A stretch of 64,000 bases of DNA, from the NCBI GenBank assembly GCA_963739175.1, contig CAVTZH010000001.1, forward strand, positions 868,001 to 932,000. The letters run 5' to 3'. Below the pieces are notes generated by a model. That model was given only the letters and a program-made list of their open reading frames with translations, did not search any database and was not told the DNA's origin. The translations under genes were made by a program, and so were the position numbers. This document shows positions 1-8,144 of this stretch, piece by piece (position 1 is the stretch's first letter; each line of letters starts with the position of its first letter). The DNA comes from VAZQ01 sp963739175 (lineage in GTDB: Bacteria; Pseudomonadota; Alphaproteobacteria; Rhizobiales; Xanthobacteraceae).

Positions 1-833
1 CGCGTGTTCTTCGCCTGCTGGTAGGCCTTCACGTCCGGATTGGCGAGCGGGTTCTGCATGATGAAATAGAGGAAGTTCTCGTCCGGCGAGACCGCCATCG
101 ACTCGATGCCGCGGTTGATCGCGCGCTTGGCGAGGATCGCCGGCAGCGTGCCCTTGACGTCGTACTTCGCGCCGGCGAATTCGCCTTCGGTCCCTTGCGG
201 CACGTAGCGCGCGATCATGCGGCCGTCCGCCGCGAAGTGGGCGATCGACGGGCCATTCTCATCGCCGATCCAGAAGGTGCCGTCGGCGAGACGCACGATG
301 CCTTCGGCGTCGAAACCGTTGAGCTCGCGCGGTAAAGGCTTGCCGGTGCCGTCCATGGCGTTCTCGGTGGCCGCGGTCTTGAGCGGATTGAGCATGCCTG
401 AGAGCGGCATGCCGTCGCGGTCCTTGAGCGTGATGACGTCGGTGACGCGGAACGTGCCGTTGTCGAGCAGCATCACGCGATAGATCGACGGCGCGTAGGA
501 GGGCGTCGGATAGACACGGCCGTTCTGCACGCCTTTGCACGGCGCGAAGTCGATGCCGGCAATTTCTTTCATTTCGCTACATGCGATGTTCGGACCGCGG
601 TCGCCGACGGTCCAGATCACGTTCGCCGGGTCCTTCGGGCCGCGCCAGGCGCCGGAGCCGATGCCGACCGTGAGGTTGAGCGTCTTGCCGCCCTCGAAGG
701 TGAACGGGCCGATGCGCAGCAGCGTGTCGTCGCTCAGGTAGTAACGCGCCTGGATGTTGTCCGCCGCCCCGGGGCCAGCGACCAACGTTGCAAGGATGAG
801 GGCGGCCAGGCCGCCAGCGCGCAGAGTCGACAT
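1..833 (-). CDS. Esterase-like activity of phytase family protein, C-terminus cut by window edge
   Basis: The frame opens at an ATG (831-833) and runs left past position 1 without a stop, giving about 277 residues. The N-terminus is a signal peptide (MSTLRAGG, hydrophobic core, then VAGPGAA), so the product should be exported. The mature part has the pattern of the phytase/esterase-like beta-propeller family: WTVGDRGPN near residue 75, a FDAEGIVRLADGTFWIGDEN block near residue 170 and NRGIESMAVSPD further on. These proteins are thought to hydrolyse phosphoesters or other esters outside the cytoplasm; the substrate here is unknown. It diverges from the gene at 981. The family call rests on remembered motifs. 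Confidence 0.72.
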   Translation of the reverse strand, partial: MSTLRAGGLAALILATLVAGPGAADNIQARYYLSDDTLLRIGPFTFEGGKTLNLTVGIGSGAWRGPKDPANVIWTVGDRGPNIACSEMKEIAGIDFAPCKGVQNGRVYPTPSYAPSIYRVMLLDNGTFRVTDVITLKDRDGMPLSGMLNPLKTAATENAMDGTGKPLPRELNGFDAEGIVRLADGTFWIGDENGPSIAHFAADGRMIARYVPQGTEGEFAGAKYDVKGTLPAILAKRAINRGIESMAVSPDENFLYFIMQNPLANPDVKAYQQAKNT

Positions 834-980
834 CAATACCTCGTCCATTGATCGGTTTCCGGACGATAGGCGCGCGCAAATAACGCATCGATGACAGCCG
901 CATGACGGTTTGGTGACAGGTGGACAAGGCATTGATGCGTCAGTAGCCTTTCGTCCACACCCTGCAAAAAGCGAGAAACA

Positions 981-1733
981 ATGACGACGCCAGTGAAAAT
1001 CGAGGACGGCAAGATGTACGGCCACCGCGCGCGGATCGGCTACACGTCGCCGCCGCTGACAACCGAGATATTCCCCTACGAATTCTACAAGATCGTGCCG
1101 GACGGCGTGTCGCTGGTGGTGACGTCACTCGCCATCGTGGTGCGCTCGAAGGACGAGGTCGACCAGTCCTACGACATCTCGATGCGCGCCGCGCGCGAGA
1201 TGGCGGCGGCCGGCTGCAACATCGTCGTGCTCGGCGGCGTGCCGATCAACCTCTCGCGCGGCGCCAAGAACGCCGAGCAGATGATCGCCGACCTCGAAGC
1301 CGAGATCGGGATCAAAGTGTCGTCGAGCGCGGCCGCGCAGGAGAAGGCCGCCAAGGCGCTCGGCTGCAAGAAGGTGGTGCTGGCGCAGCCCTACGCCCAT
1401 TCCGACACCGCCCGCATCGCCGGCTATGCCGAGCATTTCGGCTGCGAGCTTCTGGGCGCGACCGGCTGGGGCAGCGCGTTCAACCGCATCGGCGCGATCC
1501 CGCAGCACGCCGCGGTCGAGATGGGCCGCAAGCTGATGAAGGAGCATCCCGACGCCGACTCGATCTTCCTGCCCTCGCCGCACTGGCCGACCGCCGGCGC
1601 GATCGACGTGCTGGAGAAGGAGTTCGGCGTCAACGTGATGACCGCGCACCAGGCGATCGTCTGGGACGCGCTGCGGCGCTGCGGCGTGAACGACAAGATC
1701 CAGGGGTTCGGGAGGCTGTTCCGGGAGTTTTGA
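981..1733 (+). CDS. Maleate isomerase / arylmalonate decarboxylase-like protein (Asp/Glu racemase superfamily)
   Basis: A 250-residue cytoplasmic protein with the layout of maleate cis-trans isomerases and arylmalonate decarboxylases: two Rossmann-like halves, each normally giving one active-site Cys. In the first half the expected site reads VVLGGVPINLSRG (about residues 82-94), with Gly where isomerases have Cys. In the second half it reads SIFLPSPHWPT (194-204), without Cys. The four Cys present (79, 129, 155, 234) are elsewhere. The fold assignment is good but the reaction is not known. Its TGA is followed directly by the ATG of the next gene, so the two are co-transcribed. Confidence 0.75.
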   Translation: MTTPVKIEDGKMYGHRARIGYTSPPLTTEIFPYEFYKIVPDGVSLVVTSLAIVVRSKDEVDQSYDISMRAAREMAAAGCNIVVLGGVPINLSRGAKNAEQMIADLEAEIGIKVSSSAAAQEKAAKALGCKKVVLAQPYAHSDTARIAGYAEHFGCELLGATGWGSAFNRIGAIPQHAAVEMGRKLMKEHPDADSIFLPSPHWPTAGAIDVLEKEFGVNVMTAHQAIVWDALRRCGVNDKIQGFGRLFREF

Positions 1734-2723
1734 ATGCAGACCTTGCTGCGCGCGCTTGCGCTCACGCTGACACTGCCGTGGTTGGCGTCGCCTGTTGCTG
1801 CCCAACAGCTCGTTCCGTTCCGGATCGGCATCACCGACGCCGTCAATACCGTGCTGCCGGTGTGGATGGCGCAGGAGGGCGGCTTCTATGCCGCCAACGG
1901 CCTCAAGGCCGAGATCATCAACATGGGCGGCGGCACCCGCGGCGCCAAGGAATTGCAGGCCGGCAACATCGACCTGATGCGGGTCGGCATGTCGTCGGTG
2001 GTGCAGGCCAACACGTCGGGCGGCGACCTGCGCCTGATCGGATCGATGAGCAACGTGATCCGCTTCGTGATCGCGACCGCGCCGGGCGTGAAGAGCGCCG
2101 CCGATCTCAAGGGCGGCGTGATCGGGGTGAGCAGCATCGGATCGGAAAGCGATTCCACCGTCACGCTGGCGCTGGAGCGCTTCGGCATGACGCGCGCCGA
2201 CGTGACGGTGAAGGAATACGGCGGCGGCGCCAAGCGGCTTGCGGCGGTGCGCGCCGGCGAGATCAAGGCGACCGCGATCAACGAGCCGACCACCAGCCAG
2301 GCGCGCGAGCAGGGCGTCCACATCCTGATCGATCTCGCCGCCGAGAAGATCCCGTGGCTGTTCAGCGGCGTGGTGGTGCGGCGTGGCGACCTCAAGGAGC
2401 GCCGCGATCTTGCGCTGCGCTTCATGCGCGCCGTGATCGAGGGCAACTACCTCGCGCTCACCGACGCCGCGCGCGCCAAGGCGGTGCTGGCGCGCGAGCT
2501 CAATGTGAAGAACCCGAAGATCGTCGATATCAGCTACGAGGATTTCCGCGCGCAGTCGCCGCCCGACATGGACATCTCGATGGGCGGCGTCGAGAACGTG
2601 CTCAAGATCAGCGCCGGCAGCGGCAGCCGCAATCCCGCCGATTACATCGACGGCAGCGTGTTGGAAGAGCTGCGCAAGAGCGGCTTCTTCGCCGCGATGC
2701 AGAAGAAATACGGGAAGCTGTAG
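1734..2723 (+). CDS. ABC transporter substrate-binding protein (NMT1/THI5/SsuA-like)
   Basis: A 329-residue exported protein. A signal peptide ends near AAQQLVPF (about residue 24), followed by the NMT1/SsuA-type periplasmic-binding fold: VWMAQEGGFYAANGLKAEII, GGGTRGAKELQAG, then a second lobe from SAADLKGGVIGV. Such proteins carry small organic molecules (sulfonates, nitrate analogues, pyrimidine precursors, aromatic acids) to an ABC permease. No permease or ATPase gene lies nearby, so the partner must be elsewhere. The ATG immediately follows the stop of the isomerase-like gene. The stop codon sits in the left arm of a palindromic repeat. Confidence 0.85.
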   Translation: MQTLLRALALTLTLPWLASPVAAQQLVPFRIGITDAVNTVLPVWMAQEGGFYAANGLKAEIINMGGGTRGAKELQAGNIDLMRVGMSSVVQANTSGGDLRLIGSMSNVIRFVIATAPGVKSAADLKGGVIGVSSIGSESDSTVTLALERFGMTRADVTVKEYGGGAKRLAAVRAGEIKATAINEPTTSQAREQGVHILIDLAAEKIPWLFSGVVVRRGDLKERRDLALRFMRAVIEGNYLALTDAARAKAVLARELNVKNPKIVDISYEDFRAQSPPDMDISMGGVENVLKISAGSGSRNPADYIDGSVLEELRKSGFFAAMQKKYGKL

Positions 2724-2790
2724 CCCGCATGGAGCGAAGCGCAATGCGGGACCGTCCTACCCGGATTTCGCTTCGCTCCATCCGGGCTAC
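2720..2790. repeat. Intergenic palindromic repeat, family A
   Basis: The arms GTAGCCCGCATGGAGCGAAG (from 2720) and its near-exact reverse complement ending at 2790 have one mismatch over about 22 bases. Similar GGAGCGAAGC palindromes are dispersed between genes in related bacteria. It separates two paralogous binding-protein genes, and its left arm includes the stop codon of the first. In RNA it would form a long hairpin. Confidence 0.75.
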
Positions 2791-2817
2791 GGGTGTCGCC
2801 ACTGGGAGAGAAACAAC

Positions 2818-3805
2818 ATGAAAACAAAATCATTCGCCGCAGGCTTGCTGACACTTGTCATGTTGCATTCCCCCGCGCTTGCGCAGGCGCCCGCCGAGGT
2901 GCGCGTCGGCACCTCCGGCACCGCCAACACCGTGCTGGCGATCTGGATGGCGGACGATGCGGGGCTCTACGCCAAGCACAATCTCAAGGTCACGCTGAGC
3001 AACATGGGCGGCGGCAGCCGCGGCGCCGCCGAAGTGCGCGCCGGCAAGCTCGAAGTGATGCATGTCGGCCTCTCCTCGGTGGTGCAGCTCAACCAGAAGG
3101 GCGCCGACCTGCGCACCATCGCATCGCTCGCCAACATCATCCGCTTCGGCTTCTTCACGGTGCCGGGCGGTGACGTCCGCCGCCGACCTCAAGGGCGGCA
3201 CGGTGGCGATCAGCGCCGCCGGCTCGGAGAGCGACGCCGTCGCCACCATCGCCTTGGAACGGCTGAAGCTGACCCGCAAGGACGTCGAGATCAAGGAGCT
3301 CGGCGACAGCCTCAAGCGGCTCGAGGCGCTCAAGGCCGGCACGGTGAAAGCGACGATGCTCAACGAGCCGTTCGCCACCGCCGCGCGCGACATGGGTCTC
3401 AAGCCGATCGTCGACCTCGCCGCCGAGCGCATCCCCTGGCTGTTCTCGACCCTGGTGGTGAGCCAGAAATATCTGAATGCGAACCGCGACGTGATGGCGC
3501 GCTTCCTGCGCGCGACCGCCGAGGGAAATTACCTGGCGATGGCCGAGCCCGCGCGCGCCAAGCAGGTGCTGGCCAAGGGCACCCGCGTCACCGATCCCAA
3601 GATCGTTGAGATCACCTACACCGACTTCACCCAGATGACGCCGCTCGATCTCGCGGTGCCGCGCGCCGGTGCCGAGAACATCCTGGCGCATTTCCCGCCG
3701 GCGGTGAGCCGCAACCTCGACGACTACATCGACCTCTCGGTGCTCGAGGCGCTGCGCAAAGAGGGCCTATTTGCCGCACTCGAAAAGCAGTATGGCAAGC
3801 GATAG
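2818..3805 (+). pseudogene. ABC transporter substrate-binding protein, paralogue of the preceding one, with one frameshift
   Basis: The N-terminal 119 residues (signal peptide MKTKSFAAGLLTLVMLHSPA, then VLAIWMADDAGLYAKHNLKV) read in one frame. The rest, from TSAADLKGGTVAIS to LEKQYGKR, reads in another. Alignment to the upstream paralogue (PGVKSAADLKGG) places the break in the GGGCGGTGAC stretch at about 3165-3171. Removing one G restores PGVTSAADLKGG and a protein of about 328 residues. Role: periplasmic NMT1-type solute capture. The ATG at 2818 follows GGGAGAGAAACAAC. It is either a young pseudogene or an intact gene with a base-call error; the second is favoured because the downstream coding is perfectly preserved. 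Confidence 0.8.
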
Positions 3806-3817
3806 CCTCTTTGCCGA

Positions 3818-3927
3818 CCCTCATGGTGAGGAGGCGCGAAGCGCCGTCTCGAACCATGGCCACGGATTCGGACTCGCAGCCATCCTTCGAGACGCCCTCA
3901 CTTCGTTCGGGCTCCTCAGGATGAGGG
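3818..3927. repeat. Intergenic palindromic repeat, family B
   Basis: CCCTCATGGTGAGGA near 3818 is answered by TCCTCAGGATGAGGG ending at 3927. An inner pair (GTCTCGAACCATGG / CCATCCTTCGAGAC) lies between them. A single half copy, CCTCAGGATGAGGG, recurs at 10105-10118. It fills the space between a binding-protein gene and a TTT receptor gene. Confidence 0.7.
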
Positions 3928-3962
3928 CGGAGAGAGACGCGCTAGTGCAGCGGACCACCAAC

Positions 3963-5005
3963 ATGAACAATCGCAATAGATCGCTCTTTTTGTTCGCTGC
4001 CGTGCTTGTCGTCTCGCAATCCCTGCCTGCGCCCGCGCAGACCGTCGAGGATTTCTACAAAGGCCGGCAGATCAACCTGATCATCGGCGGCGGCGCGGGC
4101 GGCGGCTATGACGTCTATTTTCGCACGCTCGCCCGCCACATGGGCAGGCATATCCCGGGCAACCCACCTTCATCGCCAAGAACCAGCCGGCGGCCGGCGG
4201 GCTCGCCGCAGCGTCGGCGATCTACACGACAGCGGAAAAAGACGGCGGCACCATCGGCGCGTTCGCCAACAACGTCACCATGGATCCGCTGTTCGGCGCG
4301 ATCGGCGCGCGTTACGACCCGCTGAAGCTCAACTGGCTCGGCTCGATCGGCAAGCAGCAGAGCGTTTGCGCGACCTGGCACGAGAGCCCGATCAGGAAGA
4401 TCGAGCAGGCGCAGGAGCGCGAGGTCATCGTCGGTGCCGCCGGCGCGACCTCGAATACCGCGCTGATGCCGAAGGTGCTCAACGCGCTGCTCGACACCAA
4501 ATTCCGCGTGATCGCCGGTTACGATCCCGCCGCCGGCCTGACGCTCTCGATCGAACGCCGCGAGGTCGAAGGCATCTGCGGGCTGTCATGGTCGACCATG
4601 AAGGCGTCGCGGCCGCACTGGATCAAGGACAAGCTGCTCAACGTGATCGTGCAACTCGCCTTGCAGAAGTTGCCCGAACTGGCGGACACGCCGGCCGCGC
4701 TCGACATCGTGAAGGACCCGCACAAGAAACGGGTATTGACCTTGATCCTGCTGCGGCAGGAGACCGGCCGCCCGGTCGCCGCGCCGCCCGGCGTGCCGGA
4801 GGATCGCCTTGCCGCGTTGCGGCGCGCCTTCGACGCCACCATGAAGGACCCCGCCTTCATCGCCGAGGCCGAGAAGCTGCAGCTCGAGATCGAGCCGATG
4901 ACCGGTCTGGAGATCCACACGATGCTGGCGGACGCCTTCGCGACGCCGAAGAACATCGTGGCGGAAGCGGGCGAGCTGCTCACGCCGCCGGCGCAGAAGA
5001 AATAG
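3963..5005 (+). pseudogene. Tripartite tricarboxylate transporter (Bug/TctC) receptor, one frameshift
   Basis: ATG at 3963 opens a signal peptide (MNNRNRSLFLFAAVLVVSQS...APAQ), followed by the TctC-family start VEDFYKGRQINLIIGGGAGG and HMGRHIPGNP. The frame is then lost and resumes as TMDPLFGAIGARYDP to the TAG at 5003-5005. Adding one C to the AACCCACC stretch (about 4161-4166) restores GNPTFIAKNQPAAGGLAAA and a protein of about 347 residues. Members bind carboxylates in the periplasm for a TctAB permease. No tctAB is adjacent; the nearest is at 13.2 kb. It reads the same way as the two preceding binding proteins and may share their mRNA. Confidence 0.8.
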
Positions 5006-5010
5006 TCGGG

Positions 5011-5112
5011 TCTCGTGTCCCGGACGCGCGCAGCGCGAGCCGGGACCTAGCGTAGGGAAAATGCGCTTCGCAGCTTTTGCGCTGGGTCCCGGGTCAAGCC
5101 CGGGACACGAGA
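5011..5112. repeat. Intergenic palindromic repeat, family C
   Basis: TCTCGTGTCCCGG at 5011-5023 and CCGGGACACGAGA at 5100-5112 are perfect reverse complements, with inner GC-rich complementarity (GTCCCGGGTCAAGCCCGGGAC). It lies between converging genes and could act as a bidirectional stop or as a REP-like element. Confidence 0.75.
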
Positions 5113-5118
5113 GCCGCC

Positions 5119-5892
5119 CTAATCCCGATAGCTCGGATCGATCCCGTCGAGCATCGCGAGCAGCGACGGCCAGCCGTTGGCGCGGCCGTCGACACCGCCC
5201 TCGAACTGGTTGGCGGCATGCTCCATCAGGTTGGGCGAGAGCTTGATCAGCTTGCCGCCGCTCGACATCGCCGCGAGCTGGGTCTTGCAGCTCTTCTCGA
5301 GATTGCGCATCAGCAGGAACGCCTGCGCGACCGTCTTGCCGCAGGTGAGCAGGCCATGGTTGCGCAGGATCAGCGCATTGTTCTTGCCGAGCGAGGCGAC
5401 CAGCCGCGTGCGCTCGTCGAGATCGTCGGCGACGCCTTCATAGTCGTGATAGCCGATGCGGTTGTAGAAACGCATCGACTTCTGCGTCAGCGGCAACAGG
5501 CCCTCCTCCAGGCTCGCCACCGCCATGCCGGCGACCGTGTGGGTGTGCAGCACGCATTTGGCGTCCGGCCGCGCCAGGTGCACGGCGGAATGGATCACGA
5601 AGCCCGCCGGATTGATCGAATATTCGGTGTCGCCGACGATGTTGCCGTCGAGATCGACCTTCACCAGGTTCGACGCGGTGATCTGGGTGTAGAGCAGCCC
5701 ATACGGATTGAGCAGGAAGTGCTCCTCCGGCCCCGGCACCCGCGCCGAGATATGGGTCGCGAACAGATCGTCCATATCGTAGTGCGCGACCAGCCGATAG
5801 CAGGCGGCGAGGTCGACGCGCATCTGGCGTTCCTCCGCGCTCATCGCGGACGCTTCGCCCTTGCGGGAGATGACGACGGGTTTCAGCGCCAT
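5119..5892 (-). CDS. Class II aldolase/adducin family protein
   Basis: 257 residues. The zinc-binding motif of the family is present: HTHT (His116, His118) and RNHG (His179). The stretch NPAGFVIHSAVH has no Glu at the place where fuculose-phosphate aldolase has its acid, so a retro-aldol reaction is not assured. The family also contains decarboxylases, including the 3,4-dihydroxyphthalate decarboxylase PhtC. Next to LigA/LigB-like ring-cleavage proteins, a role in aromatic acid breakdown is plausible but inferred. The ATG at 5892 follows GAGGAGAGGAAACCGCC. It is the last of four same-strand genes (5119-8038) that probably form an operon. Confidence 0.82.
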   Translation of the reverse strand: MALKPVVISRKGEASAMSAEERQMRVDLAACYRLVAHYDMDDLFATHISARVPGPEEHFLLNPYGLLYTQITASNLVKVDLDGNIVGDTEYSINPAGFVIHSAVHLARPDAKCVLHTHTVAGMAVASLEEGLLPLTQKSMRFYNRIGYHDYEGVADDLDERTRLVASLGKNNALILRNHGLLTCGKTVAQAFLLMRNLEKSCKTQLAAMSSGGKLIKLSPNLMEHAANQFEGGVDGRANGWPSLLAMLDGIDPSYRD

Positions 5893-5943
5893 GGCGGTTT
5901 CCTCTCCTCAATTTTTCTTTAGCGATGTGTTCGCACGCTTATA

Positions 5944-6903
5944 TCACACCCCGTAGAATTCCTCCGGCTCGACCACGCGGGCGATGTCGAGGCCGCGGAT
6001 GGCGGCTTGCACCATGATCAGCCGCGTCTCGTCGGTCGAGGCGCCGATATGCGGCACCGCCAGCATGTTCGGATGGTTGAGCAGCTTGTCGCATTGCGCC
6101 GGCTCGATCGCGAACACGTCGAAGCAGGCCGCCATCAGCGCGTTGCTCTCGAGCCGCGCCAGCAGCGCGTCCTCGTCCACGATGCCGCCGCGGCAGGCGT
6201 TGACCAGCACCGCACCGGGCCGCATCTTTTTCAGCACCGCATCCGAATAAAGCCCGATCGTCTGCTTGGTCTTCGGCAGATGCAGCGTGAGCACCTCGGA
6301 GCGCGCGAGCAACTCGTCGAACGACACCGGCGTGACGTTCCACTGCTTGTAGAAATCGGAATAATCCTTGATGTCGCAGGCGATGATCTTGCAGTTGAAC
6401 GGCTGCAGCAGCCGCACGACCTCCTTGCCGATATTGCCGCAGCCATGGATGCCGACGGTGCGGCCGGTGAGGAACAGGCCGTTGCGGATGCGCGGCCGTT
6501 CGCCGGCGCGCATCGCGAGGTTGAGCGGCATCACGTAGCGCAGCCCCATGATCATGAAGCCGAGGGTCAGCTCCGCGACCGCCAGCTTGTTGACGCCCCA
6601 GGTGTAGCCGAACTTCACGCCGTGGCGCTTCATCGCCGCAAAATCGATGGTCTCGCAGCCGTTGCCGTACTTGCCGATGACCTTGAGGTTCGGCAGCGCC
6701 GAAAGCGTGCGCTCGTTGATCGGTTCGAAGCCGATGATCGCCGCGTCGCAATCCTTCAGGAGCGTGATCGTCTCGTCCTCGCCGATCCGGTAGCCAGCCT
6801 CGTTGAATTTCGCGTTTGGATAGGCCTTCATCACCTCCTGGCGCATGACGGGATGGCGGCAGACGTGATCGGCGGCAACGCCCAACTGATTGATCGAAGA
6901 CAT
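5944..6903 (-). CDS. D-isomer-specific 2-hydroxyacid dehydrogenase
   Basis: 319 residues from the ATG at 6903, chosen for its upstream GGGAGTGG and because longer frames run into the next gene. The NAD-binding motif GIHGCGNIG is at 151-159. The catalytic triad of the family is visible: Arg238 (ACRGGIVDE), Glu267 (AIEPAQ) and His285 (PHIGAST). The enzyme should interconvert a 2-keto acid and a D-2-hydroxy acid with NAD(P)H in the cytoplasm. It lies between the class II aldolase-like gene and the LigA-like gene, so it may act on a ring-fission product. The true substrate cannot be read from sequence. Confidence 0.88.
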   Translation of the reverse strand: MSSINQLGVAADHVCRHPVMRQEVMKAYPNAKFNEAGYRIGEDETITLLKDCDAAIIGFEPINERTLSALPNLKVIGKYGNGCETIDFAAMKRHGVKFGYTWGVNKLAVAELTLGFMIMGLRYVMPLNLAMRAGERPRIRNGLFLTGRTVGIHGCGNIGKEVVRLLQPFNCKIIACDIKDYSDFYKQWNVTPVSFDELLARSEVLTLHLPKTKQTIGLYSDAVLKKMRPGAVLVNACRGGIVDEDALLARLESNALMAACFDVFAIEPAQCDKLLNHPNMLAVPHIGASTDETRLIMVQAAIRGLDIARVVEPEEFYGV

Positions 6904-6920
6904 TCTGGTGTTTCCACTCC

Positions 6921-7190
6921 CTATTGCGGATCTTTGGCGCCCTGGATGCGCTCGGCATAGAGCGCGGGCGTGAGGCCGAACAGCCCCCAGCGCGTGGTAT
7001 GCGCGAGCAGGAACGGATGCGTGCCCCATTCGTAGAGCTTCTTGACGTCGCCTTCGAGCACCGCCTTGCGCTGTTCGTCGGTCAGCGGCCAGTCTTTGAT
7101 GGCCTTCGCCGGATCGGCTTTGACGGCTTCGCGAAACGCGATGTCGTGATAGACCCGGTGGCAGAGCTTGTTGATCTGATACGCGCTCAT
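6921..7190 (-). CDS. LigA-like small subunit of an extradiol ring-cleavage dioxygenase
   Basis: 89 residues, all helical in appearance (MSAYQINKLCHRVYHDIAFR..., KAIKDWPLTDEQRKAVLEGD, HTTRWGLFG). This is the pattern of the alpha subunit of protocatechuate 4,5-dioxygenase-type enzymes, which caps the active site of the LigB-like subunit. Start at the ATG 7188-7190, preceded by GACAGGAAAT; a longer frame upstream has no supporting start. The LigB-like gene is 22 bases upstream in transcription order, as expected for the two subunits of one enzyme. Confidence 0.78.
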   Translation of the reverse strand: MSAYQINKLCHRVYHDIAFREAVKADPAKAIKDWPLTDEQRKAVLEGDVKKLYEWGTHPFLLAHTTRWGLFGLTPALYAERIQGAKDPQ

Positions 7191-7212
7191 ATTTCCTGTC
7201 CCAGCCCTCGTC

Positions 7213-8038
7213 CTAATTCCACCGCCACACCGCATAGGCGTGCGCGTCTTTCTCGTCGTGGTCAGCGAGATAGACCGGCTTGTCCTTCCCGACCATGCCG
7301 AGCAGCACGATCCAGTTGAGCAGCTCGCCGCCGATATTGCCGGCCTTCCACATCTGCTGCGGCGTCGCTTCCGCGACGATCTCGTCGAACTCCGCCCGGC
7401 CGATCCGGCGATGCAGATGCTTCGACCATTCTATGTCGGGCACGCTGTTGCGCTTGCCGGGATCGATCTTCGGGCCGCCGATCTCGAGCGAGAAGCTGCC
7501 GGTCGCGATCACCGCCACGCGCAGCTTCTGCGGCAGGCTCCTGATCGCGCCCTGCATCATCTTGCCGAGCGCGTAGCAACGCTTCGCGGTCGGCAGCGGC
7601 GCGGAGAACGTATTGACCCAGATCGGCACCACCGGCGCCGTCACGCCGTCGGTCAGGTAGTGCAGCGGCACCAGCATGGCGTGGTCGACGCCGAATTCCT
7701 GCGCCACCGAGAAGTCGAAACCCTCGTCCATCGCGGTCTTGAGCATGTGCGAGGCGAGTGCCTCCTGTACCGCAAAATCGTAGTGCGGCATTTTGGTCTG
7801 GTCGTTCGGCCCGAAGGCCGCGTCCGTCAGCCCGATCGCGAAGGTCGGGAAATTGTTCATGAAGAACGTGTTGAAATGGTCGTTGGCGATCACGATGATC
7901 GCGTCGGCCTTGGCGCCGTCAAGCTGCGCCTTCACTTCGCGAAACAGGCGCGGCGTATCCTGCGGCCCGTCCTTCGGATACTGCGACGGGATAATGGGGC
8001 GAATGGGGGACGCCCACGGCGGCAACGAGTTCAGCCAT
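7213..8038 (-). pseudogene. LigB-like catalytic subunit, class III extradiol dioxygenase, one frameshift at the N-terminus
   Basis: The body (about 265 residues) has the LigB fold: a metal-ligand region IANDHFNTFFMNNFP, GVDHAMLVPLHYL and a C-terminus HAYAVWRWN. The normal N-terminal metal His is missing from the long frame but appears in another: ATG at 8036-8038 gives MAELVAAVGVPHSP (His12), preceded by GGAGCTTGGA. Removing one base from the run of four G on the + strand at about 7996-7999 joins this to IIPSQYPKDGPQDTP. Fe(II)-dependent meta-cleavage of a catechol-type ring is the expected reaction, together with the LigA-like subunit. Without the correction the protein would lack an iron ligand. 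Confidence 0.8.
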
Positions 8039-8144
8039 TCCAAGCTCCGGTTTTTATGGGCGATAGAATGTGCCGAAATCCGCCCCGGAGACAAGCGGCC
8101 GCGGCATCGGCTATGCTGAAAGCCTAGGGATCGGAAACGCAGCA

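Noticed and set aside
577..927. Open frame overlapping the start of the phytase-like gene
   Set aside because: Its translation is Arg/His-rich and antisense-like in composition, whereas the overlapping frame has a signal peptide and family motifs.
3150..3180. Programmed ribosomal frameshift in the binding-protein gene
   Set aside because: No slippery heptamer or stimulating structure was seen, and many unrelated genes in the window show the same kind of break.
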